A stretch of DNA of 64,000 bases from VAZQ01 sp963821505. Lineage in GTDB: Bacteria; Pseudomonadota; Alphaproteobacteria; Rhizobiales; Xanthobacteraceae. The stretch is taken from contig CAWGEH010000007.1 of NCBI GenBank assembly GCA_963821505.1, positions 134,541 to 198,540 on the forward strand, in the 5' to 3' direction. A program made the position numbers and the translations under genes. Shown one piece after another: positions 18,801 to 27,242 of this stretch (position 1 is the stretch's first letter; each line of letters starts with the position of its first letter). The notes under the pieces are model-generated. The model ran no database searches. It was not told the origin of the DNA and worked only from the letters and a program-made list of their open reading frames with translations.

Positions 18801-19399
18801 TCAAGCGTGTCGCCGAAAAAATCGAGCCGGACCGGCTCGGCCATGCCGGGCGCGTAGAGATCGATAATTCCTCCGCGCACGGCATAATCGCCGGGCTCGC
18901 GCACGGTCGAGGCGCGCACGAAGCCATTGAGTTCAAGCCATTGGGTGATGCCGTCCATGGCGAGCATATTGCCGGGCACGACCGAAAGCGATTGCTGGGC
19001 GACAAAGTCGCGCGCCGGCACGCGCTGGAGCGCGGCATTGACCGTCGTGAGCAGCACGGTGGGGCGATCGCGACCCTGCGCGCGCACGAGGCGCGAGAGC
19101 GCCGTCATCCGCTGGGCGACGAAAACCGCGTGCGGCGAGACGCGGTCGTAGGGCAGGCAGTCCCAGGCCGGAAACTCCTCGACCGCGAGATCGGGCGCGA
19201 AAAAACGCAGCGCCCGCGCGAGCGCGGCCATGCGCGCGCCGTCGCGGCACACCACGACGATGCTCGTCGCCGGCGCGCCGGGGCGCGCCGCAACAGCGCG
19301 GGCGAGATCGGCCGCGACGAGGCCCTCGGCGCCGTCGGCGACGCCTGCCAAGGTCAGCGGGCGACCTGGAACGAGGAGCTCGGCGGGACTGCGCGCCAT
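15890..19399 (-). CDS. mfd: Transcription-repair coupling factor Mfd
   Basis: 1169 residues from the ATG at 19399, the normal Mfd length; a 112-codon upstream extension of the frame is not coding and overlaps sdhE. UvrB-like N-terminal domains are followed by the RNA-polymerase-interaction region near LVHVDHGIGRFVGL. The RecG-like translocase motor then follows, with Walker A GDVGFGKTEVALRAAFVAA, Walker B DEEQHFG, motif III TLTATPIPRT and motif VI QLRGRVGRS. It removes stalled RNA polymerase at lesions and recruits UvrA. The sdhE gene ends 2 bp upstream, so they are probably co-transcribed. Confidence 0.97.
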   Translation of the reverse strand: MARSPAELLVPGRPLTLAGVADGAEGLVAADLARAVAARPGAPATSIVVVCRDGARMAALARALRFFAPDLAVEEFPAWDCLPYDRVSPHAVFVAQRMTALSRLVRAQGRDRPTVLLTTVNAALQRVPARDFVAQQSLSVVPGNMLAMDGITQWLELNGFVRASTVREPGDYAVRGGIIDLYAPGMAEPVRLDFFGDTLETIRSFDPESQRTTDQLRALDLVPVAEFQLTTETIRRFRLGYVEAFGAPAPDDLLYHAVSEGRRHPGMEHWLPLFHDRLDTLFDYLPGSAVVIEPLAEEAARERLDQIKDYYDARQAALGQRGSGALYMPLPPDRLYLGKTEWRGRLEAAALARLTPFTVPEGQGSVIDIGTRQGHNFAAERAEPGRNVFEAVSAHVTALQAGGKRVVVALWSEGARERMGHVLADHGLANLAQIGSWPEAMRLPKPQVALAVLGLESGFETAEAAVIAEQDILGDRLVRPRRVARRPENFIAEVTSLAAGDLVVHVDHGIGRFVGLRAIEAAGAPHDCLEIHYAGGDKLFLPVENIELLSRYGSEEAHVELDRLGGGAWQARKARMKSRIRDIANELIKIAAERQLREAPQLAVGHGLYDEFCAGFPYEETEDQQAAIDVVLGELSSGRPMDRLICGDVGFGKTEVALRAAFVAAMNGKQVAVVVPTTLLARQHTKTFTERFRGFPVHIAQASRLIPPSELARVKKKIAEGGVDIVVGTHALLGKTIKFKDLGLLIVDEEQHFGVAHKEKLKQLRAEVHVITLTATPIPRTLQLALSGVRDLSIIASAPVDRLAVRTFVAPFDPVIVREALLRERYRGGQAFYVCPRIEDLAGAKDFLDKHVPEMRVAVAHGQMPASVLEDIMSAFYDGKYDVLLSTTIIESGLDIPTANTLIVHRADRFGLSQLYQLRGRVGRSKLRAYSLFTLPAVGKITPQAERRLKVLQSLDTLGAGFQLASHDLDIRGAGNLLGEEQSGHIKEVGFELYQQMLEEAVTSLKAGITAPVADKWSPQITVGTPVMIPEDYVADLPVRLALYRRLAEIEDEREIEAFGAELVDRFGPLPEEVEHLLQIVAIKSLCRQAHVEKIETGPRGAVVSFRDNTFANPDRLVAFIRDQGPGARVRPDMKVVFFDDWEDPEARLRGTAAILRNLVALARPAKAA

Positions 19400-19401
19400 G
19401 C

Positions 19402-19695
19402 CTATCTCGCAGGCTCCCGCCGGTGACTGAAATCGCGCAACCGTCGGAACAACGCGGTGTCGTAGCCCGGCGGCACGTCCGCTTCGCCGGTAATCCAGGC
19501 CAGCAGCTCCCGGTCGGGCGCCTCCATCAGCTGCTCGAATTCCGCGAGTTCGTCCGGCGTCAATTGCTCGACGGTGGCGTCGGCGAAGCGGCCCATGATC
19601 AAATCCATCTCCCGCATGCCGCGATGCCAGGACCGGAACAAAAGCTGGCGCCGACGGAGATCCAGTCCGTCGCTCGAACGTGTCGTGCCGCTCAT
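19402..19695 (-). CDS. sdhE: Succinate dehydrogenase assembly factor SdhE (FAD assembly factor)
   Basis: 97 residues. The family motif LLFRSWHRGMREMDLIMGRFAD contains the conserved RGxxE-type sequence needed for flavinylation of SdhA. The C-terminal region LLAWITGEADVPP is also typical. The ATG at 19695 has GAGGAA upstream. It lies between mfd and recG, a common arrangement in alphaproteobacteria. Confidence 0.93.
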   Translation of the reverse strand: MSGTTRSSDGLDLRRRQLLFRSWHRGMREMDLIMGRFADATVEQLTPDELAEFEQLMEAPDRELLAWITGEADVPPGYDTALFRRLRDFSHRREPAR

Positions 19696-19895
19696 CGCTT
19701 CCTCGCCGGATCGTTGCGCAATGCCAACGGCCCACACCGGCCCTTTCGCCCCATTCACTTCAATGACGGGCGGAAAGGTCGATGCAGGGTCCACAGTTCA
19801 ATCGACGGCCTCCTTGCGTTGCCACGCAACGCGACCGCCTCGCCAAGTGAGGCTTCGTATAGTGAGGCTTCATATAGCGACGCGCAGGAGAGATG

Positions 19896-20177
19896 TCAGC
19901 GCCGGAAAACGCGGATCGCGAGGCTTACGACGACGAAGATCGCGGCAGTGAAGATCGCCGACGTGAGGGAATTGCGCCAAAAAGCCGACGCCTGGCCATG
20001 GCCGGCAAGCTCGCCGAAGCCGCTGAAGGCGCCGACCGCGCCCTGAACCTCCTGGGGCGTCGAGCCGGAAAGCAAGCCGAGCGTACCGCTGACGCGTCGC
20101 TGATGCGTCGTCAGGCTCGTCTCCGCACCGTCCCTGTGCGCAACCGCATTGCCTATCCGGCGCGGCCGCGCGAGCAT
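19896..20177 (-). CDS. Hypothetical tail-anchored small protein
   Basis: 93 residues from an ATG at 20177. The first two thirds are polar and Gly/Ala-rich. The last 22 residues form one membrane segment (SAIFTAAIFVVVSLAIRVFRR) ending in basic residues, a tail-anchor layout. It is divergent from recG and 27 bp from its start. No family recognised. Hydrophobic tail, correct base composition and position support a real gene. Confidence 0.45.
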   Translation of the reverse strand: MLARPRRIGNAVAHRDGAETSLTTHQRRVSGTLGLLSGSTPQEVQGAVGAFSGFGELAGHGQASAFWRNSLTSAIFTAAIFVVVSLAIRVFRR

Positions 20178-20204
20178 CGCCGGCGACGAAGCCGGGGTCC
20201 CCGA

Positions 20205-22304
20205 ATGCGGCCAAGCCTGCTCAATCCTCTGTTTGCCGCCGTCACGACGCTGCCCGGCATCGGGCCGCGACTGGAGAAGCTCTATCGCCGGTTGCTCGAC
20301 CGCGAACAGGCGGCGCGCGTCATCGACCTCTTGTTCCACCTGCCCACCGGCGTGATCGACCGCCGGGCAAGGCCGAAGCTGCGCGACGTGGTGCCCGATA
20401 CCGTGGTCACGGTCGCGGTCACCGTCGACCGCCACCGACCGTCACCGCCGCACCGGCCGCGCGCACCCTATCAGGTCTACGCCAGCGATGAGACCGGCGA
20501 TCTCGTTCTGACTTATTTCAACGCCAACAAGGATTACCTGCAACGGCTCTTGCCGGTCGGCCAGCGGCGCTACGTTTCCGGTACGATCGCGCTCTACGAC
20601 CACATGCTGCAGATGGTGCACCCCGACCGCGTCGTCGCGGAGGCGGATCTGGCAAAGCTGCCGCTGGTCGAGCCGGTCTACCAGCTCACCGAAGGGCTCG
20701 GCCTCAACCAGGTTGGCAAAGCGGTCGACGTCGCGCTCGCGCGCGTGCCGGAATTGCCGGAATGGCAGGAGCCGAGCTGGGTCGCGCGCGAGCGCTTCCC
20801 GCTTTTCGGCGAGGCGCTGCGCAGCCTGCATCGACCGGCGCAGCCGGCCGATGTGCTGCCGGAAGGGCCGGCATGGTCGCGGCTCGCCTATGACGAGTTT
20901 CTGGCGAGTCAGTTGGCGCTCGCGCTGGTGCGCGCGCATGTGCGGCGGCCCTCCGGCCGCGCGACGCCGGGCACCGGCCACATCAGGAAAAAACTGATCG
21001 AGGCCCTGCCCTATTCGCTCACGCCCTCGCAGACGCGCGCCGTCGCCGAGATCGTCGCCGACCTCGGCAAGCCCGAGCGCATGCTGCGACTGCTGCAGGG
21101 CGATGTGGGCTCGGGCAAGACCGTGGTGGCGTTGCTCGCGGCCGCGACCGTGATCGAAGGCGGCCGCCAGGCCGCGCTGATGGCGCCGACCGAGATTCTG
21201 GCGCGGCAGCATTTCAACACCATCACGCCGCTCGCCGCTGCCGCCGGCATCAATGTCGCCATCCTGACCGGACGCGAGCGCGGACGCGAGCGCAACGCCA
21301 TTCTCGAAAAGCTCGCCTTCGGCGATATCCACGTGCTCGTCGGCACCCACGCCGTGTTCCAGGAGGAGGTCGAATTTCGCGACCTTGCGCTCGCGGTGGT
21401 CGACGAGCAGCATCGTTTCGGCGTGCACCAACGCCTCGCGCTCGCCAAGAAGGGCGAGGCGGTGGACGTGCTGGTGATGACGGCGACGCCGATCCCACGC
21501 ACGCTGGTGCTCACCTATTTCGGCGATATGGACGTGTCGGAGCTGCGCGAAAAGCCGGCCGGCCGCCGGCCGATCGACACCCGGGTGGTTCCGCTCAGCC
21601 GGCTCGGCGAGGTCGTGGGCGCGGTCGGCCGCGCGCTCGCCGAAGGCCGACGCGTCTACTGGGTGTGTCCGCTGGTCGAGGTCACCGAAAACACCGACCT
21701 CGCCGCCGCGGAACAGCGCTTCGCCGCGCTGAAGGAGCAGTTCGGCGCCATGGTCGACCTCGTGCATGGCCGCTTGAAAGCCGCCGACAAGGACCGCGCC
21801 ATGGAGCGTTTCGCGGCCGGCGAGACGCGGCTTCTCGTCGCCACCACCGTGATCGAGGTCGGCGTCGATGTACCGAAGGCGACCGTCATGGTGATCGAGC
21901 ACGCCGAGCGTTTCGGGCTCGCACAGCTCCACCAGCTGCGCGGGCGCGTCGGGCGCGGCGCCGAGCATTCCATCTGCCTCCTGGTCTACCGGGGACCGCT
22001 GGGCCCAACCGCCAAGGCGCGGCTCGAGGTCATGCGCGCGACCGAAGACGGCTTTCGCATCGCCGAGGAAGATCTCAAGCTGCGCGGGGAAGGTGACGTC
22101 CTCGGTACGCGGCAATCCGGCATGCCGGGCTTCCGGCTCGCCCGCATCGAGGCGCACGGCAAGCTGATCGGCGCCGCGCGCGACGACGCCTCGCTGTTGC
22201 TGGCACGGGATCCGACGCTGACGTCCCCGCGCGGGCAGGCCCTGCGCCAGCTGCTCTATCTGTTCGAGCGCGACGAGGCGATCAGGCTCATCCGGGCGGG
22301 CTGA
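20205..22304 (+). CDS. recG: ATP-dependent DNA helicase RecG
   Basis: 699 residues from the ATG at 20205 (MRPSLLNPLF), the usual size; the long frame upstream is not coding. The wedge/OB domain precedes the motor. Visible motifs are Walker A GDVGSGKTVVALLAA, motif II DEQHRFG, motif III TATPIPRTL and motif VI QLRGRVGRG. RecG remodels stalled replication forks and Holliday junctions. It is divergent from the tail-anchored gene and from sdhE-mfd. Confidence 0.97.
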   Translation: MRPSLLNPLFAAVTTLPGIGPRLEKLYRRLLDREQAARVIDLLFHLPTGVIDRRARPKLRDVVPDTVVTVAVTVDRHRPSPPHRPRAPYQVYASDETGDLVLTYFNANKDYLQRLLPVGQRRYVSGTIALYDHMLQMVHPDRVVAEADLAKLPLVEPVYQLTEGLGLNQVGKAVDVALARVPELPEWQEPSWVARERFPLFGEALRSLHRPAQPADVLPEGPAWSRLAYDEFLASQLALALVRAHVRRPSGRATPGTGHIRKKLIEALPYSLTPSQTRAVAEIVADLGKPERMLRLLQGDVGSGKTVVALLAAATVIEGGRQAALMAPTEILARQHFNTITPLAAAAGINVAILTGRERGRERNAILEKLAFGDIHVLVGTHAVFQEEVEFRDLALAVVDEQHRFGVHQRLALAKKGEAVDVLVMTATPIPRTLVLTYFGDMDVSELREKPAGRRPIDTRVVPLSRLGEVVGAVGRALAEGRRVYWVCPLVEVTENTDLAAAEQRFAALKEQFGAMVDLVHGRLKAADKDRAMERFAAGETRLLVATTVIEVGVDVPKATVMVIEHAERFGLAQLHQLRGRVGRGAEHSICLLVYRGPLGPTAKARLEVMRATEDGFRIAEEDLKLRGEGDVLGTRQSGMPGFRLARIEAHGKLIGAARDDASLLLARDPTLTSPRGQALRQLLYLFERDEAIRLIRAG

Positions 22305-22428
22305 GAAGCCTTGCATCCGCGCTGGCGGCGCCGGGCAGAAAGGATAGTTCCGGCGTCCGGAATCTGCTAGGAAGGGTGCGGTTGTCCGGCTGCTATCTAA
22401 GTCTGTTACCCAAAACGGATTGGATTTC

Positions 22429-22977
22429 GTGAAACGGATCACGACGTTCGCGGCCCTTGCGGTGTTTGCCTTTCTTCCTGGCTTGTCCTCCGCGGTCGCC
22501 GAGCAGAGCAACAGCACGGGTCCGGTTCGCCTGAATGCGCCTCGGGGGCAGGCGCCGGTTCCAGTGATCAAGCCGATACAGGAGAACCGGATTCTGAAGC
22601 AAATCCGATCAGCGCCCGCGTCAGGAAAGGTGGGCGCGGGTCAGGATGGGCCACAACAGCGGTCGCGAAGCGACCGCTTTCCTCTCATGGGCGCGGAACA
22701 CGCCCCAAGCAGCGGCCTCCAGCAGGTGCGTCCTCGCGCCGTGTATCGGAAAATCGTCCGACGCATCAACATCGCCGGCGGCGTCCTCGCGCTCCCGGTG
22801 GTCGCATACTATGGAGTTCCGGTCATCCTTGATGTGCCGGGGCTGGGTTACGTCGATGTGCCCGAGGACGAATATGCTCGGCTCTACGAAAAATTGTCAT
22901 CGTCTAATTCCGAGCAAGTCGAAGAAACAATGTCTGCGTTGCGAAAGACTCAAGGAGGCAGAGGAAGCGGAGGTTGA
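22429..22977 (+). CDS. Secreted or anchored hypothetical protein
   Basis: About 182 residues. The GTG at 22429 gives a clean signal peptide (KRITTFAALAVFAFLPGL, cleavage near AVAEQ); a TTG three codons earlier is also possible. A second hydrophobic segment, IAGGVLALPVVAYYGVPVILDVPG, is near residues 115-138, followed by an acidic tail. A competing frame opens near 22646 starting MGHNSG, so a frameshift cannot be excluded. No family recognised. Confidence 0.5.
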   Translation: MKRITTFAALAVFAFLPGLSSAVAEQSNSTGPVRLNAPRGQAPVPVIKPIQENRILKQIRSAPASGKVGAGQDGPQQRSRSDRFPLMGAEHAPSSGLQQVRPRAVYRKIVRRINIAGGVLALPVVAYYGVPVILDVPGLGYVDVPEDEYARLYEKLSSSNSEQVEETMSALRKTQGGRGSGG

Positions 22978-23478
22978 AGCGTTGCAGCACGCGCCGAGAA
23001 TGGAACCTGACGACGTAAAGGATCTGAGCGAGCCCATTTTTTTCCACTCGCCGTCGAGCGTGCAACCGCGACGAAAGGGGCTCTATTGAAAAGAGTACGA
23101 GCCTGAACCTCCCCCGTTGTCTGCGCTCGGCCCCTCGCGCCGAAAATAGGGGCTGGGACCTTCATTCGGATGCTTGACGCTATTATTCTACCTTGGTGCT
23201 CTGTCGGATCTGCGCTTCTGAACACTCATATCAACGCATCCGGAAAGACAGGAGTACCCTCCCCGTAGTCAATCCTTTGCGGGGCGAGGGCCAGCGTCAC
23301 CATCGTTTCCGAAGTCGACACTTCGAGGGCATCATCAAGATCACTTCCCGGGCTCGTTGGAGGAGTCGGCGGCTCGCCTGCGTAATCCTAAGCATAATCG
23401 GGCCGGATTCCGTTTCCAACAAAACGGAAATCGATCTAATATGTCTTTGGATTTGGATGCCTAATCGGGGAGGCTGAG

Positions 23479-23775
23479 GTGCAGCGGCTTGCTCTCGCTC
23501 TGGCTGTGACGGCGATAACGGTATGCTGCGGGTCGGCGACCCGCGCACAAGTGTATCCGGTGGGGCCGACGGTCTGCCAGCCGCTTCCCAGCTGGTATCC
23601 GCGCGGTTGGGAATTGATGGTGCGTTATCCCTGCGTCACTTATGTTTATGGATCTTCCTACTATCCAGCGGCTTACTCCCCCTATCCGGGAGTCTACCCG
23701 TATCGGCGAGTGTCAACTCATGCCGTACAGCGGGTCCATCGCCGGCCGTATCTGCGTCCCGGCTGGTGGTGGTGA
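23479..23775 (+). CDS. Small secreted Tyr/Pro-rich protein
   Basis: 98 residues beginning at GTG with GGGGAGG eight bases upstream. A signal peptide ends near TRAQVYPVG. The mature protein has two cysteines, many Tyr and Pro residues (YGSSYYPAAYSPYPG) and ends RPGWWW. Proteins of this style are common in Bradyrhizobium and are of unknown role. Followed 33 bp later by another envelope-protein gene on the same strand. Confidence 0.6.
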   Translation: MQRLALALAVTAITVCCGSATRAQVYPVGPTVCQPLPSWYPRGWELMVRYPCVTYVYGSSYYPAAYSPYPGVYPYRRVSTHAVQRVHRRPYLRPGWWW

Positions 23776-23808
23776 AATCTCGCCGCTAGCGCTTTCGGAG
23801 AGCTTCCG

Positions 23809-24738
23809 ATGCCGGCTGAGCGAAAGTTCTTACCAACTCTGCTCCGCCTCGCTGTCGTTCTGGCTCCCCTACTCGTCGCCTCGCTGTTCTGGGCGTTCCA
23901 CCGATATCATACTTCGTCGAGCGCTCCGGCCAAAGCCGTGACAGCGGCTCGGTCATCGGCTTCGCCATCAAACTCCCAACAGACCGCTCCCATCGATGAG
24001 CGATTGAGAAATGCAGAGCGCGCGATCATGTTCTCCATCGCGCCGCTGACGTCGCTGTCCGCGATAATGACGCCGGTAGACCCCGATCCGGTCGCGAGCT
24101 TCCGCCAACTCATTGCATTGCCGCGTGGTGCCACGCGTGAAGCGCCTCGAATTGATCCGCGCAGGATACGCATGATCGTTGATCACGGGGTAGTCGAGTA
24201 CGCGTCTGCCAAAACCGATGGAGAGCGGGCAAGAGGTGCGCACCTGATCTACATTGCCGCGTTGGTGGGCTACCCTCCAGCGCGCAATTTGCTCGCGCGC
24301 AACTACCCGCTATCCGAAGCGGTGCGTTCGGTCGTTCCTGCAAAGGATGTCATCCGCTATGCGCTCGGTCCCGTGATCGATGGAGCGGCAATGAACGAAG
24401 ACTCGAAGCAAATATTCCTTGCGCTGGCGCAGTATTTTGCCCTTCATGAACAGCTGGATTTGTTCGTCACCCGGATCCTCAGTTCACTCCGCGGCGACTC
24501 GCGTCCGCAGCTTGGTTATCGAATCGACACCTTACTTGACTTGCTGGCGCGCGTTCCCGGAGCCTGTGGCGCGTTAGCCCACATAGTATCGGGCGTCGGC
24601 GAGGCTACCGATCAGGACTGTTCTATCAGCCAAAATCTGCGCAAATACATCGAAACGACTGCGCCGGCCCCTAATGAGGAGGAGGACTCAAAGCGTCGCG
24701 GTTTGTTGATGTTTGATCAGCTCGGCGGACACTTCTAG
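23809..24738 (+). CDS. Membrane-anchored hypothetical protein
   Basis: 309 residues with one N-terminal membrane anchor (LRLAVVLAPLLVASLFWAF) and a long, probably periplasmic, helical domain with a C-G-A-L...D-C pair near the end that may form a disulfide. GGAGAG lies before the ATG. No family recognised; the helical repeats around residues 110-190 look slightly Sel1/TPR-like, but I cannot defend that. Confidence 0.65.
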   Translation: MPAERKFLPTLLRLAVVLAPLLVASLFWAFHRYHTSSSAPAKAVTAARSSASPSNSQQTAPIDERLRNAERAIMFSIAPLTSLSAIMTPVDPDPVASFRQLIALPRGATREAPRIDPRRIRMIVDHGVVEYASAKTDGERARGAHLIYIAALVGYPPARNLLARNYPLSEAVRSVVPAKDVIRYALGPVIDGAAMNEDSKQIFLALAQYFALHEQLDLFVTRILSSLRGDSRPQLGYRIDTLLDLLARVPGACGALAHIVSGVGEATDQDCSISQNLRKYIETTAPAPNEEEDSKRRGLLMFDQLGGHF

Positions 24739-24894
24739 CTCGACGCGCGTCTTCGCAAAGTAGCCGATTGATCAGACGGCAAGGCGAACGGTGTGCTCTT
24801 CGGCGCACCTTCTGCACGTGTTCAAGCATAGGCACCACTGATCTCCCCGGCCATCGACCCAAACTGCCCCCGCGCCGCGCGCAGTGACGGAACC

Positions 24895-24943
24895 GCTATC
24901 TGTTACGGCTATCTGTTACGGCTATCTGTTACGGCTATCTGTT
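24895..24943. repeat. 13-bp tandem repeat, 3.8 copies
   Basis: The unit GCTATCTGTTACG is repeated three times exactly and then for ten more bases. It starts inside the final codons of the leftward gene that ends at 24935 and extends beyond its stop. The stop codon TAG of that gene lies within a repeat unit. Confidence 0.9.
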
Positions 24944-25426
24944 GATGCAGATCGCAGTTTGTGTCGCTTTCGCGCGGGCCTCCAGGCATTCGGAAAGACT
25001 GTTGTACGGGGTTTCTTGGCCGCCCTCCGGCGTCACCAAGTAGAACTTTGCGATACCTCCTGCCGCCGGGGGCGCAGAAGACGCTGGCGCAGCTAGTTCC
25101 ACATCCACGCAGTTCTGAAGAATCGAATAGGAGCCTGATCCGCCAAAGCTGGCGATGCGGTCGCAACGTTCCTGTACGGAGGCCGGGATAGACGACCACC
25201 GGGACTGCAGAGCGAGCGCAGCGCTCTGCTCCACCTTCAGGCAGCTGCCGTAGATCGAGCGGGAAAATGCGCCGCCGAATCCGGCTACACGTTGGCAGTG
25301 CGCGTTGGTGGCGTAAGTCGGGATCGTCTGGGCGAAAGCATCCTGGCTGCCCCCAGGACCGAACGCCGCGAGCCCGCATGCGATCGGCAGCGCGTGCCGA
25401 ACCCGGCCCCATACGTTAGATCGCAT
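24935..25426 (-). CDS. Secreted protein with two Cys-paired GFGG-type repeats
   Basis: 163 residues from the ATG at 25426, preceded by GGAGAGGAG. A signal peptide ends near AFAQT. Two related modules follow: CQRVAGFGGAFSRSIYGSC and CDRIASFGGSGSYSILQNC, each bounded by cysteines 18 residues apart. A C-terminal part contains YNSLSECLEARAKA and a last Cys, again typical of small periplasmic proteins of Bradyrhizobium. Function unknown. A 13-bp tandem repeat abuts its 3' end. Confidence 0.65.
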   Translation of the reverse strand: MRSNVWGRVRHALPIACGLAAFGPGGSQDAFAQTIPTYATNAHCQRVAGFGGAFSRSIYGSCLKVEQSAALALQSRWSSIPASVQERCDRIASFGGSGSYSILQNCVDVELAAPASSAPPAAGGIAKFYLVTPEGGQETPYNSLSECLEARAKATQTAICINR

Positions 25427-25742
25427 GTCTCCTCTCCCAATCGGGGGCATGGCGCATCGCGGACAATGATCACAACTTGCGGCCGGACGTGCAAGGGAAC
25501 TGCGGCTGCAGCCACGACCCGCGCTAGCCACATCTGTGCTTCCGGCCAATCCAGAAAATCGCTACCATCCACGCCAATTCGAGGCTCATCCGGGGAATCC
25601 CGGGATAATAGAGTGACGCAAGCGACGGGCGGTGAGGCAAAAACGGTATCGGGCCATGTTGGCGTCAGGAAATTTTGGCCACACGCAACCGCTCCCAGCG
25701 GTTTCGGCGGTTGCGAAATCGAAATTAGCTAACCTCGGAAGC

Positions 25743-27242
25743 ATGCGGCCGGGGTTGAAGATCGGCGTCTCCATTGCCGCGGTGATACTGCTCGCGGTTG
25801 CGCTCATGACCGCCGCAGCGGATGCCCGTGGTGGCGGCTTCGGCGGTGGTCATGGCGGCTTCGGCGGCGGCCACATCGGGGGTTTCGGCGGTGGCCGCAC
25901 CGGAAGTTTCGGCGGCGTCAGCGCCGCCGGGCCGGAGCTTTCGGCGGCTATTCGGCGGCGCAGGGGCCATCGGCGGAATGGGATTTGCCGGCGGCGGCGT
26001 AGGACTGGGAGCCCGCCCCATCGGTGCCGGCGGCGCAGTGCGTTCGTTCGCGGGCAGCCGTTTCTCCGGCGCGCATTTGCCGACCAGCCTGCCGGCGTGT
26101 CGGTGGCGCGGGTGCCCGGCGGCCGATTTGCAATCGCCCCATCTCGGACATTCGCGGGGCCGGTGATACGCCCGGTGAACTTGGGTCACGTGGTATTCGG
26201 CAATCGCGCCATCGCCAACGCCGCGTTCCGCTCGCACTTCGCGTTTGCCCGCTTCCGCGGCCGCTTCTTCGGGTCGACTTGGCCGTGGTGGTGGGGCGGT
26301 CTCGCCGTCGGTTGGATCGGCCCGGTGTTCTGGCCTTACGCCTATGCCGACTTCTCCGACTATGTGTTCTGGCCGTACGCCTATGACGACTTCTGGCCCT
26401 ATGCCTACGACGACGTCTACTACGGCATCTACGGGCCTTACGCTTTCGGCGGTCCGGGTGTAGGACCTGCCGCCGGTCCAGGCGTCGGCATTCCTGCCCG
26501 CGGCACAAGCACAGCCGTACGTCGTGTCGCGAGGACCAGCGGTTCGGAGCGGCGCGCGGCCGAAGTCTGCAGCAGCAACGCCTCGGATCTCACGGACTGG
26601 CCGATCGACCGAATTTCTGAGATCGTGCAGCCTACCGACGCGCAGCGTCCGGCGCTCGAGGAATTGCGGGCTGCAAGTTCCAAGGCCATCGACAATCTCA
26701 AGGCCGGCTGCCCGACGGACCTGCCGAGCACCCCGACCGGGCGGCTCGCGGCCATGGAGAGCCGGCTGCAGGTCATGCTGCAGGCGGTGCGGACCGTGCG
26801 GCGGCCGCTCGATCGCTTTTACCAATCGCTCACTGACGAACAGAAGGCGCGTTTTAACGCCGTATCGCCAGGGGATGAATCCACGACCGGAGAGGACCAG
26901 CGCGGCCTCACCAAGTTCTGTGGTGAGCGGACGCCGGGCGTCACCGACCTGCCGATCGATCGCATCGCCCAGGCGATCGAGCCCACGCCGGCGCAGCAGG
27001 TCGCGCTCGACGAATTGAAGGATGCCTCTGTGAAGGCCGCGGAAGGCCTCAAGACCAATTGTCCGACCTACCAAACGCTGACCCCCACGGGTCGGGTCGA
27101 GGCGATGGAGAAGCGACTTGAAGCCACGCTCGCGGCTGTGAAGACCGTGCAGCCCGCGCTCGCGAAATTTTACGATTCGCTGAGCGATGAACAGAAGGCG
27201 CGCTTTAATTCGCTGCGTTCGGCCTCCCGGCCAGCGGGATGA
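25743..27242 (+). CDS. Gly-rich, WPYAY-rich exported protein with two LTXXQ/Spy-like modules
   Basis: About 499 residues from the ATG at 25743. A signal peptide ends at ADARGGG; then comes a Gly/Phe repeat region (GGFGGGHGGFGGGH), an aromatic stretch with FWPYAYDDFWPYAYDD near residues 200-225, and two homologous helical modules of about 115 residues. The modules end with LTDEQKARFN (about residue 362) and LSDEQKARFN (about 478), the LTXXQ signature of the Spy/CpxP family. Each module also carries two Cys. The Arg-rich stretch about residues 65-110 looks like out-of-frame translation: the +1 frame there encodes IGGMGFAGGGVGLGARPIG, so two compensating indels are likely. Confidence 0.8.
   Translation: MRPGLKIGVSIAAVILLAVALMTAAADARGGGFGGGHGGFGGGHIGGFGGGRTGSFGGVSAAGPELSAAIRRRRGHRRNGICRRRRRTGSPPHRCRRRSAFVRGQPFLRRAFADQPAGVSVARVPGGRFAIAPSRTFAGPVIRPVNLGHVVFGNRAIANAAFRSHFAFARFRGRFFGSTWPWWWGGLAVGWIGPVFWPYAYADFSDYVFWPYAYDDFWPYAYDDVYYGIYGPYAFGGPGVGPAAGPGVGIPARGTSTAVRRVARTSGSERRAAEVCSSNASDLTDWPIDRISEIVQPTDAQRPALEELRAASSKAIDNLKAGCPTDLPSTPTGRLAAMESRLQVMLQAVRTVRRPLDRFYQSLTDEQKARFNAVSPGDESTTGEDQRGLTKFCGERTPGVTDLPIDRIAQAIEPTPAQQVALDELKDASVKAAEGLKTNCPTYQTLTPTGRVEAMEKRLEATLAAVKTVQPALAKFYDSLSDEQKARFNSLRSASRPAG

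Noticed and set aside
17804..19426. 540-codon plus-strand frame opposite mfd
   Set aside because: Antisense shadow of mfd, whose motifs are complete.
20442..22571. 709-codon minus-strand frame opposite recG
   Set aside because: Antisense shadow of recG.
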